Assembly (NCBI GenBank): GCA_021234155.1
Contig: JAJEKV010000001.1
Span: 23,549,189 to 23,613,188, forward strand
Source of the DNA: Isoetes taiwanensis
Taxonomy: Eukaryota; Streptophyta; Lycopodiopsida; Isoetales; Isoetaceae
Reading direction: 5' to 3'
Length of the DNA: 64,000 nt
The translations under genes were made by a program, and so were the position numbers. This document shows, one piece after another, positions 1 to 11,995 of the stretch; position 1 is the first letter of the stretch, and every line of letters begins with the position of its first letter. The notes under the pieces were generated by a model, which saw only the letters and a program-made list of their open reading frames with translations, ran no database searches and was not told where the DNA came from.

Positions 1-2363
1 CTTGAGCACATTGTTGTCTTGTAAAAACGAACATCCTTTGACCTTCATATCAATGTTGACTACCAAGTCCTCTTTTGACTTAGCCTTCCTAACTTCAACA
101 AATAAACCATTCAATTAGTATGTTGCCCTTTGGGGGCAACAGGAACCCTTTATGGGCCTTCCTATGCATGGTATGTATAGCCATGTCTAGAATTTCAGTC
201 TTTAATTATGAAATATTTGGTAAAACCCACTTTATGCAACCTTATGTTTTGCAACTTCAGTTTGCAAAAATGCATATTTTTCTAGACTTAAATGATTAGA
301 AATGGTAAGCATGTCAATGATTAATATGTGAAGATATACATGCTCTTTTATAGTTGGCATGAATAATTGAAGTGGCAAGGGATTCGAAGATGCACCCCAC
401 ACATGAGAAATAAAAATAGTAATATTCCATGGCCTCTTAAAAAACGAAAATAGGAAAGTAAATGCAAATAAGAAACTTATCATGTCGCAATGTTTGGCTT
501 GGCATCGTTGGGCTTGGGTGAGATAGATTGAATAATAAACCCATGTGTATTAGAGGTTTATAAGCAGGTTTTTGTGTAGAGGTATAAGGATTCACGTTTT
601 GCTTCTTAACATTGTCCGTGCACATAACACCGACTAATTGCATAACACTGACAAATTGTAGTGAAGTATGATGTTGTAAGCTTATTTATTCTACCTATAT
701 CCTGCCAATGCAGGATCAGCAGCACCACCTCTGTTGAATGAACCAAGAAGATTTTGGACAATTATTGCGTTGCCCACTATTGTCAGTAATAAATAGCAGG
801 GTTTTGGTTTGTGGATGTTCCATTATCTCAATTTGGGATGGAGACATTTTGCAGGGTGATCGGCAAAACCACTGCATGATCTTTTAACTCCTTTCTCAAT
901 ACACCCATGTCGCTTTTCTTGGCCTCTTTCTTCTGTTCCAGTCACAAATCAATTACTTTTCAATTTCCAATCCGTGCCATGGTCCTACTGCACCGACTTA
1001 CATTATTCAAATCGCCCACAGATAAATTTCTTTTCTCTGTCACCTAAGAATAGACAATGCCAGTTACTACAACAAAGTATGATGTTGTAAGTTTGTCTAT
1101 TCTATCTCATAATTTATCATGCTGTGTGTTGTGTCCTGAGAATAGAGAATGTACCCAACATTTATTGCAACATAACGTTTATTAATACCAATGGAGATGA
1201 TGTTGTGGCTGCACCTTGTGGTCAATAATATGATAATAATATGTTATCATGCAGTTCTAGTGGCTATAGAGTTGCATACTACAGAAAAACAAATATGGCA
1301 GATCAGACATGAGGAAAAAGCATTGAGAACATGCAAGGGAAAAATACTGATAGCATTTTTAAACTCTTCACATCGTCTCATGTGCACAACAATGATCTTG
1401 GCTTGACAGAACAAAAAAAATATAGAAACTCCTAAGAATTGTTCTTGTGTGGCTACATGCAACCATTAAGAATGGAGATATCATTGGGCACACATTATCT
1501 TGTTGCATTGCTTGGGCACGCTTTCTCTCACCACAATTCAGATTCAAGCATAGTAGTCCTCCATATTCAAACAATTTGTGAGGAGCAGTTCTGCATCAAG
1601 CTTAAAACAATTAAAATGTTTTATGATATTCTAGAGTTCATTATTAAAAATTAAACTTCTTTTTACCTCTGTATAGCACCATGCACACTTTGTAGACAAT
1701 AGATTCCAGAAGAATGATTTCCTCCTCCAGACTCTGAAAATGAATGGCTCTTGAATGTTGTATAAAAAGGTCAAAGTGCAGTCAGCTTAGAATCCAACCA
1801 TATCTTTCAAGTTTCTGAAAACAGTGACAAAGCTTTTATGGGCACTATAGTTCATCTACATGATGGCGAGTACAGTAAAGCCATTGAGTCATTCCTTGAT
1901 GATTTATCTTAAACCGTATGCCTTTTGTAGTGGTTTTCAAGTATCTCATGTGCTTAGCACGGGCTCTACCTCTAGGACAGTGGTTTCTTTGTTTGATTTG
2001 GTTGTGGCTACATCTGCTTTAGACTCTTATCTCAGGTTATGTATTTCGACACTCAAAATTGTAGGATTGGCTGAAGTGCTATTAATGGATGGAAAAATAA
2101 AGGGTGATCCTCTAGTATGTGTTGTTTATAGGAAGAAACTGGAGCCTATATGCAGGGCCGCCATAGTACTAGCAGCACCACAGAAGATGTAGAGCCTCAC
2201 TTATTGACATGATTAGTTAGCTCTTCAACACCCTCTTTATTGGGTGTGGTTTAAATACTTCCTATTTAGCCTGTTGAGACTCTAAATAAGGTCTTGCACC
2301 AATTTTTATTAATAAAATATAAATACCTTGCATCCAAAAAAAATATTGTAATGTAACTAAAAT
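1..2363. other. No recognisable gene
   Basis: The reading frames here are short and show no family motif. A local duplication is visible: AAGTATGATGTTGTAAG occurs near 664 and again near 1076, each followed by related TTTATTCTAYCT-like sequence. I see no transposon ends. Confidence 0.5.
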
Positions 2364-2845
2364 AGTATGAAATATAAGGATTACTAATTCTAAATGATAG
2401 AGAACATGACAAATTGACCTTTGAGATGGCTCTAAGTAGATCTTGTTTGACATGAGTAAAGAAGCATATGAGCAACAGGGTAGCTAATTGGTAAGTTGAA
2501 CATGAAGCTCAAGCATTGTGCCATCTGGGTTATTTTGGCTCCTAGAGATGGAGCTATGGTTCAAGATCATGTGGCAAGGATTCTATGTAGTTAGAGTCAT
2601 ATTGGTATATTGATTTTTAATCCCAGATGGTCCCATCATCGCCCATGATGACGCGCTCCTCTTACATGACCCTTTCGGTCATGCGCACTCCTGGTGCATA
2701 CTGGCCTAGAGAACAGTCAAGGGGGATCTCATCATCGGCCATGCTCCAAGAGTTCAGGTATGCATCCCAACTAACCTAGAATGCATAGATTTCCTGCACT
2801 TAACACTAAGGCATACACTAGCTTAAGCTAAGAGCACCTGAAGGA
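2364..2845 (+). repeat. LTR-retrotransposon internal 3' segment, copy 1
   Basis: This segment recurs at about 4255-4516, 5165-5240 and 11827-11995, beginning AAATAGTATGAAATATAAG and including AAGTTGAACATGAAGCTC. In the second copy it runs directly into an LTR start, so I read it as the region just before the 3' LTR. The frames are broken by stops. Confidence 0.5.
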
Positions 2846-4068
2846 TGTTGGCATAATAGAGTAAGTTATATTATGGCCTTGCGAGTAAGAAAACATAAGT
2901 ATCATGGCAATGGACAAACGATATAAGGTGTTGTATTCTTCATAGAAAAAACAGTTATTAGTTAGATTTTGTAGATTGGGAAATGTTAGTATCTCTATTG
3001 TTCGGTGAAGTACATGTGTGCTAGATCTACATCAATATGACAACCAGGTTTGATACTTCCTCAACATATTTAGATCTTCATCATGGTCTTCATCAGTAAG
3101 TTAGCTCCTTCAATATGGTTAGGTTGTATGGAAAACATCGGCAAGGGGCAAGAATATAACTTAGACACTTGTAGCACATATGTAATGAATATCATATGTC
3201 TTGGTTCTTTGCACTGTCCCACTATTGTCCTTGTATATGTTGTTTGATCCTCCGGAGTCGGGCTTCTAGGTTCAGTGGCCTAAGTTCTTCGACATGCTCG
3301 TGTTCATCTGTTTCTCTGTGGTATTCTTGTGCTCTATGGCACCAGGCATGTCTTCCTCACAGGCGTAGCTTCTTGGCGAGGATGCTACGTCAACTCTTGG
3401 AACCCATGGTAAGAGGTCCTCCAGCACTAGATATGGGCTGTGGAAGGGTATAAGCATATGAGATCCATCCCACCACTCCCGCTACAGGACTTGGAATGTA
3501 AGCTGGATGGGCATTATTCTGCTAACAGGGCATGTATATAGGTTGGCTAAGTTTCCCATTGTCCCGGATCTATGTGTCATGATGGTTTAGTATTTTGGCT
3601 ATGTTCTTTGCTTTTAATGCTCGTGTGATATATTTCATTTGATTACATTGTCATTGTTTAGCACTTTACTCACATAGGTTCTTCTATCTTTGCTTGTACT
3701 TATGTTCTTGTTACCGAGATTCCAGAGTGTTTTTATGCATGCAGAGACAGCCAAGGATCCCCACTCAGTCACAAGGATTAACTCTAGTGAATGTATGTGC
3801 AGTGAAAGCGCAAGGCGAGGCAGCAGTCCAGCTAAGGATTGTGGTTGAGTTGGAAGCTTCTGGGTCGACTTGATAAAGTTGGATGCTATATCTATTGAGA
3901 ATATTGATCTCTTTGGATGTTAATATTACATGATTGCATTGAATTCATAAGTATTTGCCTATTGAGTTTGGAGTATGTAATTTCAACTGTGCAAAAGGAA
4001 GATTCAATTCTTCACCAATACTATCAACCTAGAATTAGCCTGAGGGTCATCGTGGCAGGCTCGTCACA
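2846..4068 (+). repeat. Long terminal repeat, family 1, copy 1
   Basis: About 1.2 kb, beginning TGTTGGCATAATAGAG and ending GGCAGGCTCGTCACA. The ends fit the TG...CA rule for LTRs. It aligns through most of its length with 7954-9038, and its first part aligns with 4517-5164. The bases after the end (TTGATATAAGAGCAACG) align with the primer-site region that follows copy 3, which supports a 5' LTR orientation on the + strand. The short reading frames inside (for example near 3196) are not conserved between copies and are not genes. Confidence 0.65.
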
Positions 4069-4516
4069 ATTGATATAAGAGCAACGTTGGGTCCTTTGGA
4101 GTTGACATGGCAAATCAGAGAGAGTTGAGGTTGTAGGATTATGATGCTAATGATTGTTCTTTCAGATACATCTGGAGATGCTATCTTCAGGAGGATGAGT
4201 AGTATCTAGAGGCTTGATAGATGAAGGTGCTAAGGGAGAACTATCCATGTAAGCAAATATAAGGATTGCTAATTCTAAAATGGTAGAGGACATTGATAGA
4301 TCGACCCCTGAGATGGCTCTTACGTAGATCTTGCTTGACACGAGTAAAGGAGTATATGAGCATCTAGGTAGCTAATCGGTAAGTTGAACATGAAGCTCAG
4401 GCATTGTGCCATCCAGATTGTTTTGACTCCTAGAGATGGAGCTATGGTTCATGATCATGTGGCAAGGATTATATGTAGTTAGGGTCGTCAACTTATATTG
4501 ATTTTTAAGTTGGAAG
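4069..4516 (+). other. Retrotransposon leader plus internal 3' fragment between two LTRs
   Basis: The first part matches the leader after copy 3 (GAGATGCTATCTTCAGGAGG is shared with about 9143). From about 4255 it switches to the 3' internal segment ending TTTTTAAGTTGGAAG just before the next LTR. Most of the internal region is therefore missing, as in an internally deleted element. Confidence 0.45.
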
Positions 4517-5164
4517 TGTTGGCAAAATAGAGTAAGTTATATTATGGCCTTGTGAGTAAGAAAAGGTAAGTATCATGGGATGTTGTATTCCTCATCGGCA
4601 AAATGGTTCTAAGTTAAGTTTTGTAGATTAGAAAGTATCAGTATCTCTAGTATTTGGTGAACATATGTGTTGGATCTACATCAATACAACAACCAGGTTT
4701 GATACTTCCCCGACATGTTTAAATCTTGATCATGGTTTTCATCAGTAAGTTAGCTACTTCAACGTGGTTAGGTTATATGGGCAAGCTCAGCAAGGAACAA
4801 GAGTATAACTTAGACACCTATAGCACATATTTAATGAATATCACATATCTTGGCCTTTGCACTATCGCACTTCTATCCTTGTATATGTTCTTGGATCCTC
4901 AAGGATCGGGCTTCTAGATGGACGAGGTTGCCCCAAAATGTTCATATTCTTCTGTACTTCTTTGTGGTATTCTTGTGCTCTGTGACAGCGGCCATGTCTT
5001 CCTCACAGGCATAGCTTCCTAGCGAGGATGCTGCATCAACTCTTGGAACCCATGGTAAAAGGTCCTCCAGCACCAAATATGGGATGTGGAAGGGTATCTA
5101 CATAAGAGGTTCACTTTATCACTCCTGCTGTAGGGCTTGGAATGTAAGTTGGCTGGGCATTATT
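4517..5164 (+). repeat. Long terminal repeat, family 1, copy 2 (truncated)
   Basis: Starts TGTTGGCAAAATAGAG like copy 1 and stays alignable up to GGGCATTATTC at 5164. The sequence then jumps to AAGCTCAGGCATTGTGCC, part of the internal segment of the same family (5165-5240). The 3' half of this LTR is lost, which indicates recombination or a nested insertion. Confidence 0.55.
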
Positions 5165-5240
5165 CAAGCTCAGGCATTGTGCCATCTGGGCTGTTTTGGC
5201 TCCTACAGATGGAGCTATGGTTCAGGATCATGTGGCAAGG
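5165..5240 (+). repeat. LTR-retrotransposon internal fragment, copy 3
   Basis: Matches the internal segment near 2507 and 4390 (AAGCTCAGGCATTGTGCC and GGAGCTATGGTTCAGGATCA). It abuts the truncated LTR directly. Confidence 0.45.
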
Positions 5241-6929
5241 AATATCTAGCATTATAACAGGGGGTTTTTTTTGTGATTTTATACGTTTTTTGGCATGGTT
5301 TTCATATGATTTCATGGGCGTATTGCACGAGGCATACTAATCAGTATATCTAGAGTGCATGCATATTTCAATGGCATATTATCTATGGTTTTACAATGGT
5401 TCTGCATTGCATATTTATTCCTTCACAAATAGCTTATCTCTTTTACTCCCAAAAATACATGCAAGTATCGAGACCCTTTACTTTAGGGTTTGTGGAAGAA
5501 AGAATTTTAGGGTTTCGTGGAAGAACATAGCAATGATGATTTTTTATTGGGAGAAATCCTTGTTTGTCCGATTCTTTCTTGGCTGTGCTGTAGTGCCATG
5601 CCAGCAGACAGCGGAAATGGCTAGAACAGAGAATGGTATCAAGATCATGGATTTGCTGTAAAAACAATCATGGATGGCTGCCGCTGTATGTCTATGGCAG
5701 ACATCGAGTAAGATTTTCGAGAACAGGTGCTTGGTCCGGCAACTAGCATGCCGATTCTTCTTCACAAAATGTTTTCTGATGTATTTCTTCTACAGGGCAA
5801 GAATCAGATCTTCTATCTCTCTGCGGATCTCCTCTGTCAAAACATCTTCCGGGTCTTTTCTCTGGCGGGTGTTCTTCATGAGAGTTCCAGGTTTTTTATC
5901 ATTTTTTTAAAATGGTATGTCATTTCCTTTGCTTGCATTCTCTGGTCTGTTTTCAAAATGTCATTGTCTGCAGAGTGGTATCTTCATCCCATAAGACCTC
6001 TAATTCCAAGGAGCACCCTGAAACCAAGAGCTCTTCAAAGGCAGAGTCCTGGTAAATTCTTAAACATCTTCAGATATGTCTTAGAAATTTCAGACGTTTG
6101 TTGAGGTTTGTTGGAAAACTGATCGAGGTTTGTTTGAAGAAACTTGTTTGAAGAATAATTTACAGACTTCATTATGAATCCCGATTGCCTCAGCCCAGTG
6201 TAAATCATCCCAATAGTGCTATAATTTGGAGACTCCTGCATGACATGAGAAACCATTTCAAGCCCAAAGCTGTGCCATATACAACACATGCAGTTGTGGC
6301 AACACTGTGGTTAGAAATGCTCATGTAGTTGTGGAAGATGGTCCACATTTTAATATGCATTATGCACAAAAATAGTGTCCATCTGAACCATGACACATCC
6401 TTGCAGATGAGACTCTGTTAGGTAGTAGTTAAGAAAAGCCACAATTGTTTACAGTAGCGGGATGATGAGCATTGATCGAAGCAAGGAATTGGATCCATAG
6501 AAGAAACTAACACAATGTGAAAGGATTTGTTAGTGTCCTTTTCAAATTGAAGCATTTGCACATCCAACTTTTGTTATTTGGAATCCCAGAAGCGAAGAGT
6601 TGCTTAATTACAGTGGAAGATAGTGCTGCATCTCCTTATATCCAGGTTTCATTATTTAGAAGCAACACTTCATACATCCCACTAAGTTTTCATTTTGTGG
6701 ATAAAGAGGAGCACTAGGAATACCTCAGGAAAACAAATGGATCTGGTGGTTTATATTGTGTTTAAGAGTATGAATGGTCTTGTTTGCTCAGAAATCTTAG
6801 GCTAAGATGGTAATGCCCCCTAGGGAACATTTTAAAGAAAATGGAATAGGTGTTCCACGTGATAAATCAGAATTTGAATGTTAACTCTAGACTTCTTGCT
6901 TATTGGGCCACATCCGGGGTTTCTTGCAG
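5241..6929. other. No recognisable gene
   Basis: Several frames of 60-125 codons overlap on both strands, but none shows a family motif, a signal peptide or a consistent coding pattern. I see no repeat ends. The region runs up to the splice acceptor of the YebC-like exon. Confidence 0.4.
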
Positions 6930-7036
6930 GGTACGAGAAGGGGGACCGAATCCAAGTACAAATTCCGCACTTGCTGCATTAATGCAGCTTGCACGAGATT
7001 CCAATGTACCTAAAGATATAATTGACTGGAACTACA
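6930..7036 (+). pseudogene. Isolated exon of a YebC/TACO1-family protein
   Basis: A TTTCTTGCAG acceptor precedes a reading frame containing VREGGPNPSTNSALAALMQL and then ARDSNVPKDIIDWN. This is the hallmark of the YebC/TACO1 family (translational activators and regulators; the usual pattern is AV+.GGP(N/D)P..N..L...+..A+..NVPKD.IE). In plants these proteins are normally organelle-targeted. Only this exon is visible. I found no upstream MAGHSKW-type start and no downstream domains, and the frame drifts into non-family sequence after about 7036. It is most likely a gene fragment moved or left behind by repeats. A functional gene with very long introns reaching outside the window cannot be excluded. 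The family assignment is from memory of the consensus. Confidence 0.6.
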
Positions 7037-7532
7037 CTCATCCCAGTGTAAATCATCCAGACTTTGAATATTCATTTGTTCCTTCTTGTTTAACGCGGTA
7101 GTATGAAAATTGTCGTTAGCAACCTGCTGGTCAAATTAACAATGCCATATCGAACCTCATAAGAGGGTTGATCAGTTTCTAACTGCAACTTAGCACTGGT
7201 CAATATAGGTGGCAATGAATTTAACCAATGGCTTGATTGATCGGCAATTTGGCATCGCAGAAATAGAATGTCTCATGTGTAAGACTTGTTCATTATTAGT
7301 TCTATTATCACATACTACCTCATGTATTAATATTGTTATATGTCTAATTCTTTGCAATGTTTTTGTTTCCATAATTTGGGCACCTCTAGTTTGTTAGATT
7401 TGTGAGGCTATGATATACCATCCATCATTACAGTATTAGGTAATATTTATATGTACAACCCTACACCATCCTTAAGGCCCCGAAGGGGCCAATTTTTTTT
7501 TTACTTAACACAAACCATTAACATTATTAACA

Positions 7533-7910
7533 CAAACCATTGCATTTGACACATTTAAATAAAAATCCCCCTTAAACCCCCTTTGGTTTGGGTGCATATT
7601 CACACGGGGGTTACGTAGGGCAGCGAGAGCCCCAAAAAATTTACAATACATGTACACAATTAACACCATTAAGTACATTCTCTCAAACCTTATAGTATTT
7701 TGCAAACTTTAATATACGGTATACAAAAACTTGTACATGCATACCCCACAAACGAGGATCGCTATGTACGGTCCAGATCTTGGAATAAATGGCAAATATG
7801 CCCATCCGACAGCTCTCGTTGCCCGGAGTAACCCCTCGTGTGAATATGCACCCAAACCAAAGGGGGTTTAAGGGGGATTTTTATTTAAATGTGTCAAATG
7901 CAATGGTTTG
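7533..7910. mobile_element. Foldback/MITE-like element with about 100-bp inverted arms
   Basis: The left arm (7533-7636) and right arm (about 7811-7910) are inverted copies: CAAACCATTGCATTTGACAC on the left matches GTGTCAAATGCAATGGTTTG on the right, and AAACCCCCTTTGGTTTGGGT on the left matches ACCCAAACCAAAGGGGGTTT on the right. The centre (about 170 bp) has no coding sequence. Terminal duplications are not clear. This fits a non-autonomous TIR element whose autonomous partner is not in the window. Confidence 0.65.
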
Positions 7911-7953
7911 TACAGTTACAATAATTAGGTTATGTTGACTTTTAAGTTGGAAA

Positions 7954-9038
7954 TGTTGGCATGATAGAGTAAGTTATATTTTGGCCTAGTGAGTAAGAAA
8001 AAGTAAGTATCTTGACAATGGATAAATGGTATGAGATATTGTATTCCTCATGAGCAAAGTGGTTCTAAGTTAAGTTTTGTAGATTCAAAAATGTTAGTAT
8101 CTCTAATATTCGGTGAAGTACATATGTGTTGGATCCTTCCTCGACATATTTTGATCTTCATCATGGTCTTCATCAGTGAGTTAGCTACTTCAACATGGTT
8201 AGGTTGTATGGGCAACCTCGGCAAGGGGCAAGAACATAACTTAGACACCTGTAGCACATATGTAATGAATATCACATGTTCTAGTCTTTGCACCATCCCA
8301 CTGTTGTGCTTATATGTGTTCTTGGATCCTCCGGATCGGGCTTCTAGGTTCGGTGGCCTAGGCTGCTCCGACATGGTCATATCCATCTATGGTATTCTTG
8401 TGCTCTGTGACACCAGGCATGTCTTCCTTACATGTATAGCTTCTTGGTGAGGATGCTACATCAACTCCTGCTAACAGGGCCTGCATATAGGTTGGATGAG
8501 CTTCCCATTCTCTCGAAGTTATATTCATGATAGATGGGCATTTTGGCTATGTTCTTCGCTTCTGATGCTCATGTATTGTGTTTCATTTGATTACATTGTC
8601 ATTGTTTAGCACTTTACACTCACATAGCATCTTCTATCTTTGCTTGTGCTTTCCTTCTTACCCAAGATTCCTTTCTATGCATGTAAAGGTAGCCAGGAAT
8701 CGCCACGTAGTCACGAGGATTAACCCCAGTGAGTGCATGTGCAGTGAAAGAGCAAGGCGACGCCAGCAGTGCAGCTAAAGATTGTGATTGATTTGGAAGC
8801 TTCTAGGCTGACTTGATAAAGTTGGATGTTATACCTATTGAGAATATTGATCTCTTTGGATGTTAATATTACATTATTCAGTTGAATTCATAAGTATTTG
8901 CCCATTGAGTTTGGAGTATGTAATTTCAATTGTGCAAAAGGAAGATTCAATTCTTCACCAATACTATCAACCTAGAAATAGTGCAAGTTAGACAGGATCC
9001 TGAGTTGCCTGGAGGATCAACGTGGCAGGCTCATCACA
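7954..9038 (+). repeat. Long terminal repeat, family 1, copy 3
   Basis: Begins TGTTGGCATGATAGAG and ends GGCAGGCTCATCACA. It aligns with copy 1 and is about 140 bp shorter because of a deletion in the middle. It is followed at once by ATTGGTATAAGAGC, a one-base variant of the plant tRNA-iMet primer site TGGTATCAGAGC, so this is a 5' LTR on the + strand. Confidence 0.7.
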
Positions 9039-9040
9039 AT

Positions 9041-9052
9041 TGGTATAAGAGC
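9041..9052 (+). other. Primer-binding site, tRNA-iMet type, one mismatch
   Basis: TGGTATAAGAGC sits two bases after the LTR end. The usual plant LTR-retrotransposon site is TGGTATCAGAGC. The copy-1 counterpart, at about 4071, reads TTGATATAAGAGC, so the A in place of C is shared by both copies. Confidence 0.6.
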
Positions 9053-9472
9053 AATGTTAGATCCTTGGAAGTTGGCATAGCAAATCAGAGAGTAAGTTGA
9101 GGTTGTGGAATTATGATACTAATGATTTTTCTTTTAGAGACATCTGGAGATGCTATCTTCAGGAGGATGAGTAGTTCTAGAGGCTTGATGTCATGAAGGT
9201 GCTAAGAGAGAACTATCCATGTAAGCAAATTGCTAGTGTTGATGCTAAGATAAGGTTTTTTTGTGGCATGTTTTTATTAACATGGATAAGAGTTGTACCT
9301 CTAAGGTGTGTTGGTAAGATCAAGAAGATGATCTTGATAGGGTAAGTTGCTACACCAAATGAAGTTTTTATTTTGCTAGAGCTATGCTAGTTTGAGAAGT
9401 TTGAATCAAAGAATGCTTCAGTAAATCTATGACGACCTACGGGGACATGGATTAGATTTTAGAAGGGAAGAC
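9053..9472 (+). other. Retrotransposon leader or gag-like debris, ending in a polypurine tract
   Basis: Begins as the leader of LTR family 1. It ends with AGAAGGGAAGAC immediately before TGTTACGG. A purine-rich run followed by TG is the usual border between internal region and 3' LTR, but the LTR that follows is not family 1. Stops break every frame. Confidence 0.35.
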
Positions 9473-9900
9473 TGTTACGGACCTAGCCATTTGATGGGCC
9501 AATATACGTATTTAAGTACGTAGATACACATGCTTAGCATGCATGCAGCATGAGTCCCTATAAACAAGGGTTTTGCCTCTTTGGAAAAAAGGATTGTTGC
9601 AGAGCATGAAGGCAGAAGGAGCAATTTCTGCGCAGTATTAGTGGCTGTTGGAGCATCATGTATCGGTGACCAGAAATCCTTTTTAGATGATTTTTCTTTG
9701 CTGCAAGATTTTTGAATGAGCTTTCTAGATTGGGTCGGATTAATAGAAATTCATCCGTATGAGAAAGTTTTGACAAAAATTGTGATGCTTGGGTCAGAAT
9801 TGACTGTACTACATATGTTCTTCTGCAGTTTGATTCTTAGAGCTAGAAGTCGATCTTTTGAGACGCAAGCAATTGTAAGGGGTCTAGAGGTCCATGCATG
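9473..9900 (+). repeat. Possible start of a different LTR
   Basis: TGTTACGGACC follows the polypurine run at 9461-9472, and a TATA-like CTATAAACAAGG lies about 85 bp further on. I cannot find the end of this LTR or a second copy in the window, so this is a weak call with an arbitrary end coordinate. Confidence 0.25.
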
Positions 9901-11826
9901 AAGGATTTCTCAGGTGGGGTTTTGCTATTGATCAATTGAGATGCTATGAGCTGCCGTGATTAGTCTGTACATAATATTCACATGCGAATATGATAAATTA
10001 TGAATTTGTTAGAGACTCATAAAGCTACGAAAGGTAACCAGCGATTGGAAACATCTATGAAAGGGCTAATTCTGTGTTAGGAAGGAAAATTGCTTGGAAA
10101 TGGTCCGAACTTTCCAAGCAATATCTAGATTGGCATGTCTAGAACTTTCTTTATTGCACGTCTACAACATTTGGAATAAACCGGTCACCATTCCATTTCT
10201 GTTATTTATATTTATTTGATTGATTGTCTCTTTGCTTTTGTTAGTATTTTGTTGCTAATCTAATGAGTTAATTAAGGAATAAACCATTGGGATGGGACTC
10301 AGTTGCCTTGCATGTGGATGGAATCAGTGAGGACTGCTACAGATAAATTCTATACTAGTGATAAAAAAAATGCGACAACACTCAACACCCAATACCTAAA
10401 GCACTTGCACGCCCCAACCAAAAGTCATGCTTTAAATGCTTCGTCTCTTCACTTTGTGCTCGGCCATTTAGATTAATAATACCACCGCTAATACTCTCCA
10501 ATCTTTGCATTTTGATGACAAAAGAAAATTTTGTTAAGATACATTATATGGCCTTTCAGGTGTCAGATTGGTTCCCCAATATAGTAAGATAACATTAGAG
10601 AGAAAAATAACAGAAGAAGAAGATTGCTCATCTGTTCGAAATGAAGAAACAGAATTGCAAGAATAGTTTTAAGATTGCTCTCAAAACTCCAATTAAAGAA
10701 GCTTGATCAATAATGTATTGACCAATTCATAGATGCACACAAGACTACTTACAATAATATAATACAAGAATAATCAATTAACAATTAAAAGAACAAATCC
10801 ACCATATACAAGATAGAAAAAGTTATACATGGTGGTAAATAAAATATAATTTCTAACCCACAATTACAGATAATTGGTCAAGTTTAAAAGGTCATTTCTC
10901 CCTCATCCGAGCTTGGATTTGATCGACTTCTAGTGCAAAGGAAAGATTCAGTGTCTATTTTTAAAAGTATGTGGAATCACTAAAATCCAAATAGTAAAAC
11001 TCAAGATATTGAACTTTGAGTTTTGATCTCAGTGTCCATTTTTAGATGCATTTAAAATCATTGAAAACTGATTAGCGAAACTGAAGTTATTATACTCTAA
11101 GTTTTGGTATATTTTGTAACATCAATTTCCACCCACTATAACAGAAAATCAGCCAATTTTGAGAGGCTGTTTCTCACTCCTCCGAGCTCGGATTTGAGCA
11201 ATTTATATTTCAGAAGAAAGAGCTTTGAGTACTTTCAAATAAAATTAGAATCCTAAAAAACAGATCTGTAAAACTTAGAATATCAAGTTCTGATTGCTGG
11301 TTAGTTTTTCCTCTTTGAAAAAATATAAGAATGAAGGCGTAGTACACTGAAATAACATTGAAAGAATAGAACAAATATACTATTAAAAACAAAGAATAAT
11401 CACTTTTTTTCTCTTTTCTTTGAATCCTCAAAGAGTTTTTTCTTCTGGTTGAATGGAAGCTTTTAAGAGAGCTATCCATTATAGTTAAATCTCCAATGCA
11501 ACAAAGAACTGCACTTGAATTACACTTCAATTCGCCCGTGAATTCCATCAATCATGAATTTAAATTCTATTTTACCTTGCCTTTAGTCATTGATTCCTAC
11601 CATTTTGGAGATGCAATTATACTATTCTTGAATGGCTGCCAAGAATAATAAATTTGTTGCAATTATGTTGGACGTCACACGCCTCGAAGGGTACTGTGCA
11701 TTTTCAGCAGATAAAGCACATGCTAGACAATGCTTTTTATACACCAGAGTAGAATTTACACCCAAAATAGTCACAAGAATTGTAATAGTAAGGGAATGCA
11801 TTGCTTTGACTGATTGTCATGTAATT
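9901..11826. other. No recognisable gene
   Basis: AT-rich sequence without a convincing frame. Two stretches are related: about 10870-10960 and 11140-11215 share TCCGAGCTYGGATTTGA and the surrounding pattern, so a local duplication is likely. A 113-codon minus-strand frame at 11210-11551 is low-complexity and unrecognised. Confidence 0.4.
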
Positions 11827-11995
11827 AAAATAGTATGAAATATAAGAGTTACTAATTCTAAAATAGTAGAGAATGTGACAAATTGATATCTGAGATGGCT
11901 TTTAAGTAGATCTTGCTTGACATGTGTTAAGAAGTATATGCGCATATGGGTAGCTAATCGATAAGTTGAACATGAAGCTCAGGCATTGTGCCATC
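11827..11995 (+). repeat. LTR-retrotransposon internal fragment, copy 4
   Basis: Matches 2364-2535 closely (AAATAGTATGAAATATAAG at its start, AAGTTGAACATGAAGCTCAG near its end) and stops after GCATTGTGCCATCC, where LINE-derived sequence begins. Confidence 0.5.

Noticed and set aside
7470-7495. GGCCCCGAAGGGGCC palindrome followed by T-run, as a terminator
   Set aside because: The hairpin-plus-T pattern is a bacterial terminator. In a plant nuclear context, with no gene ending here, it has no support.
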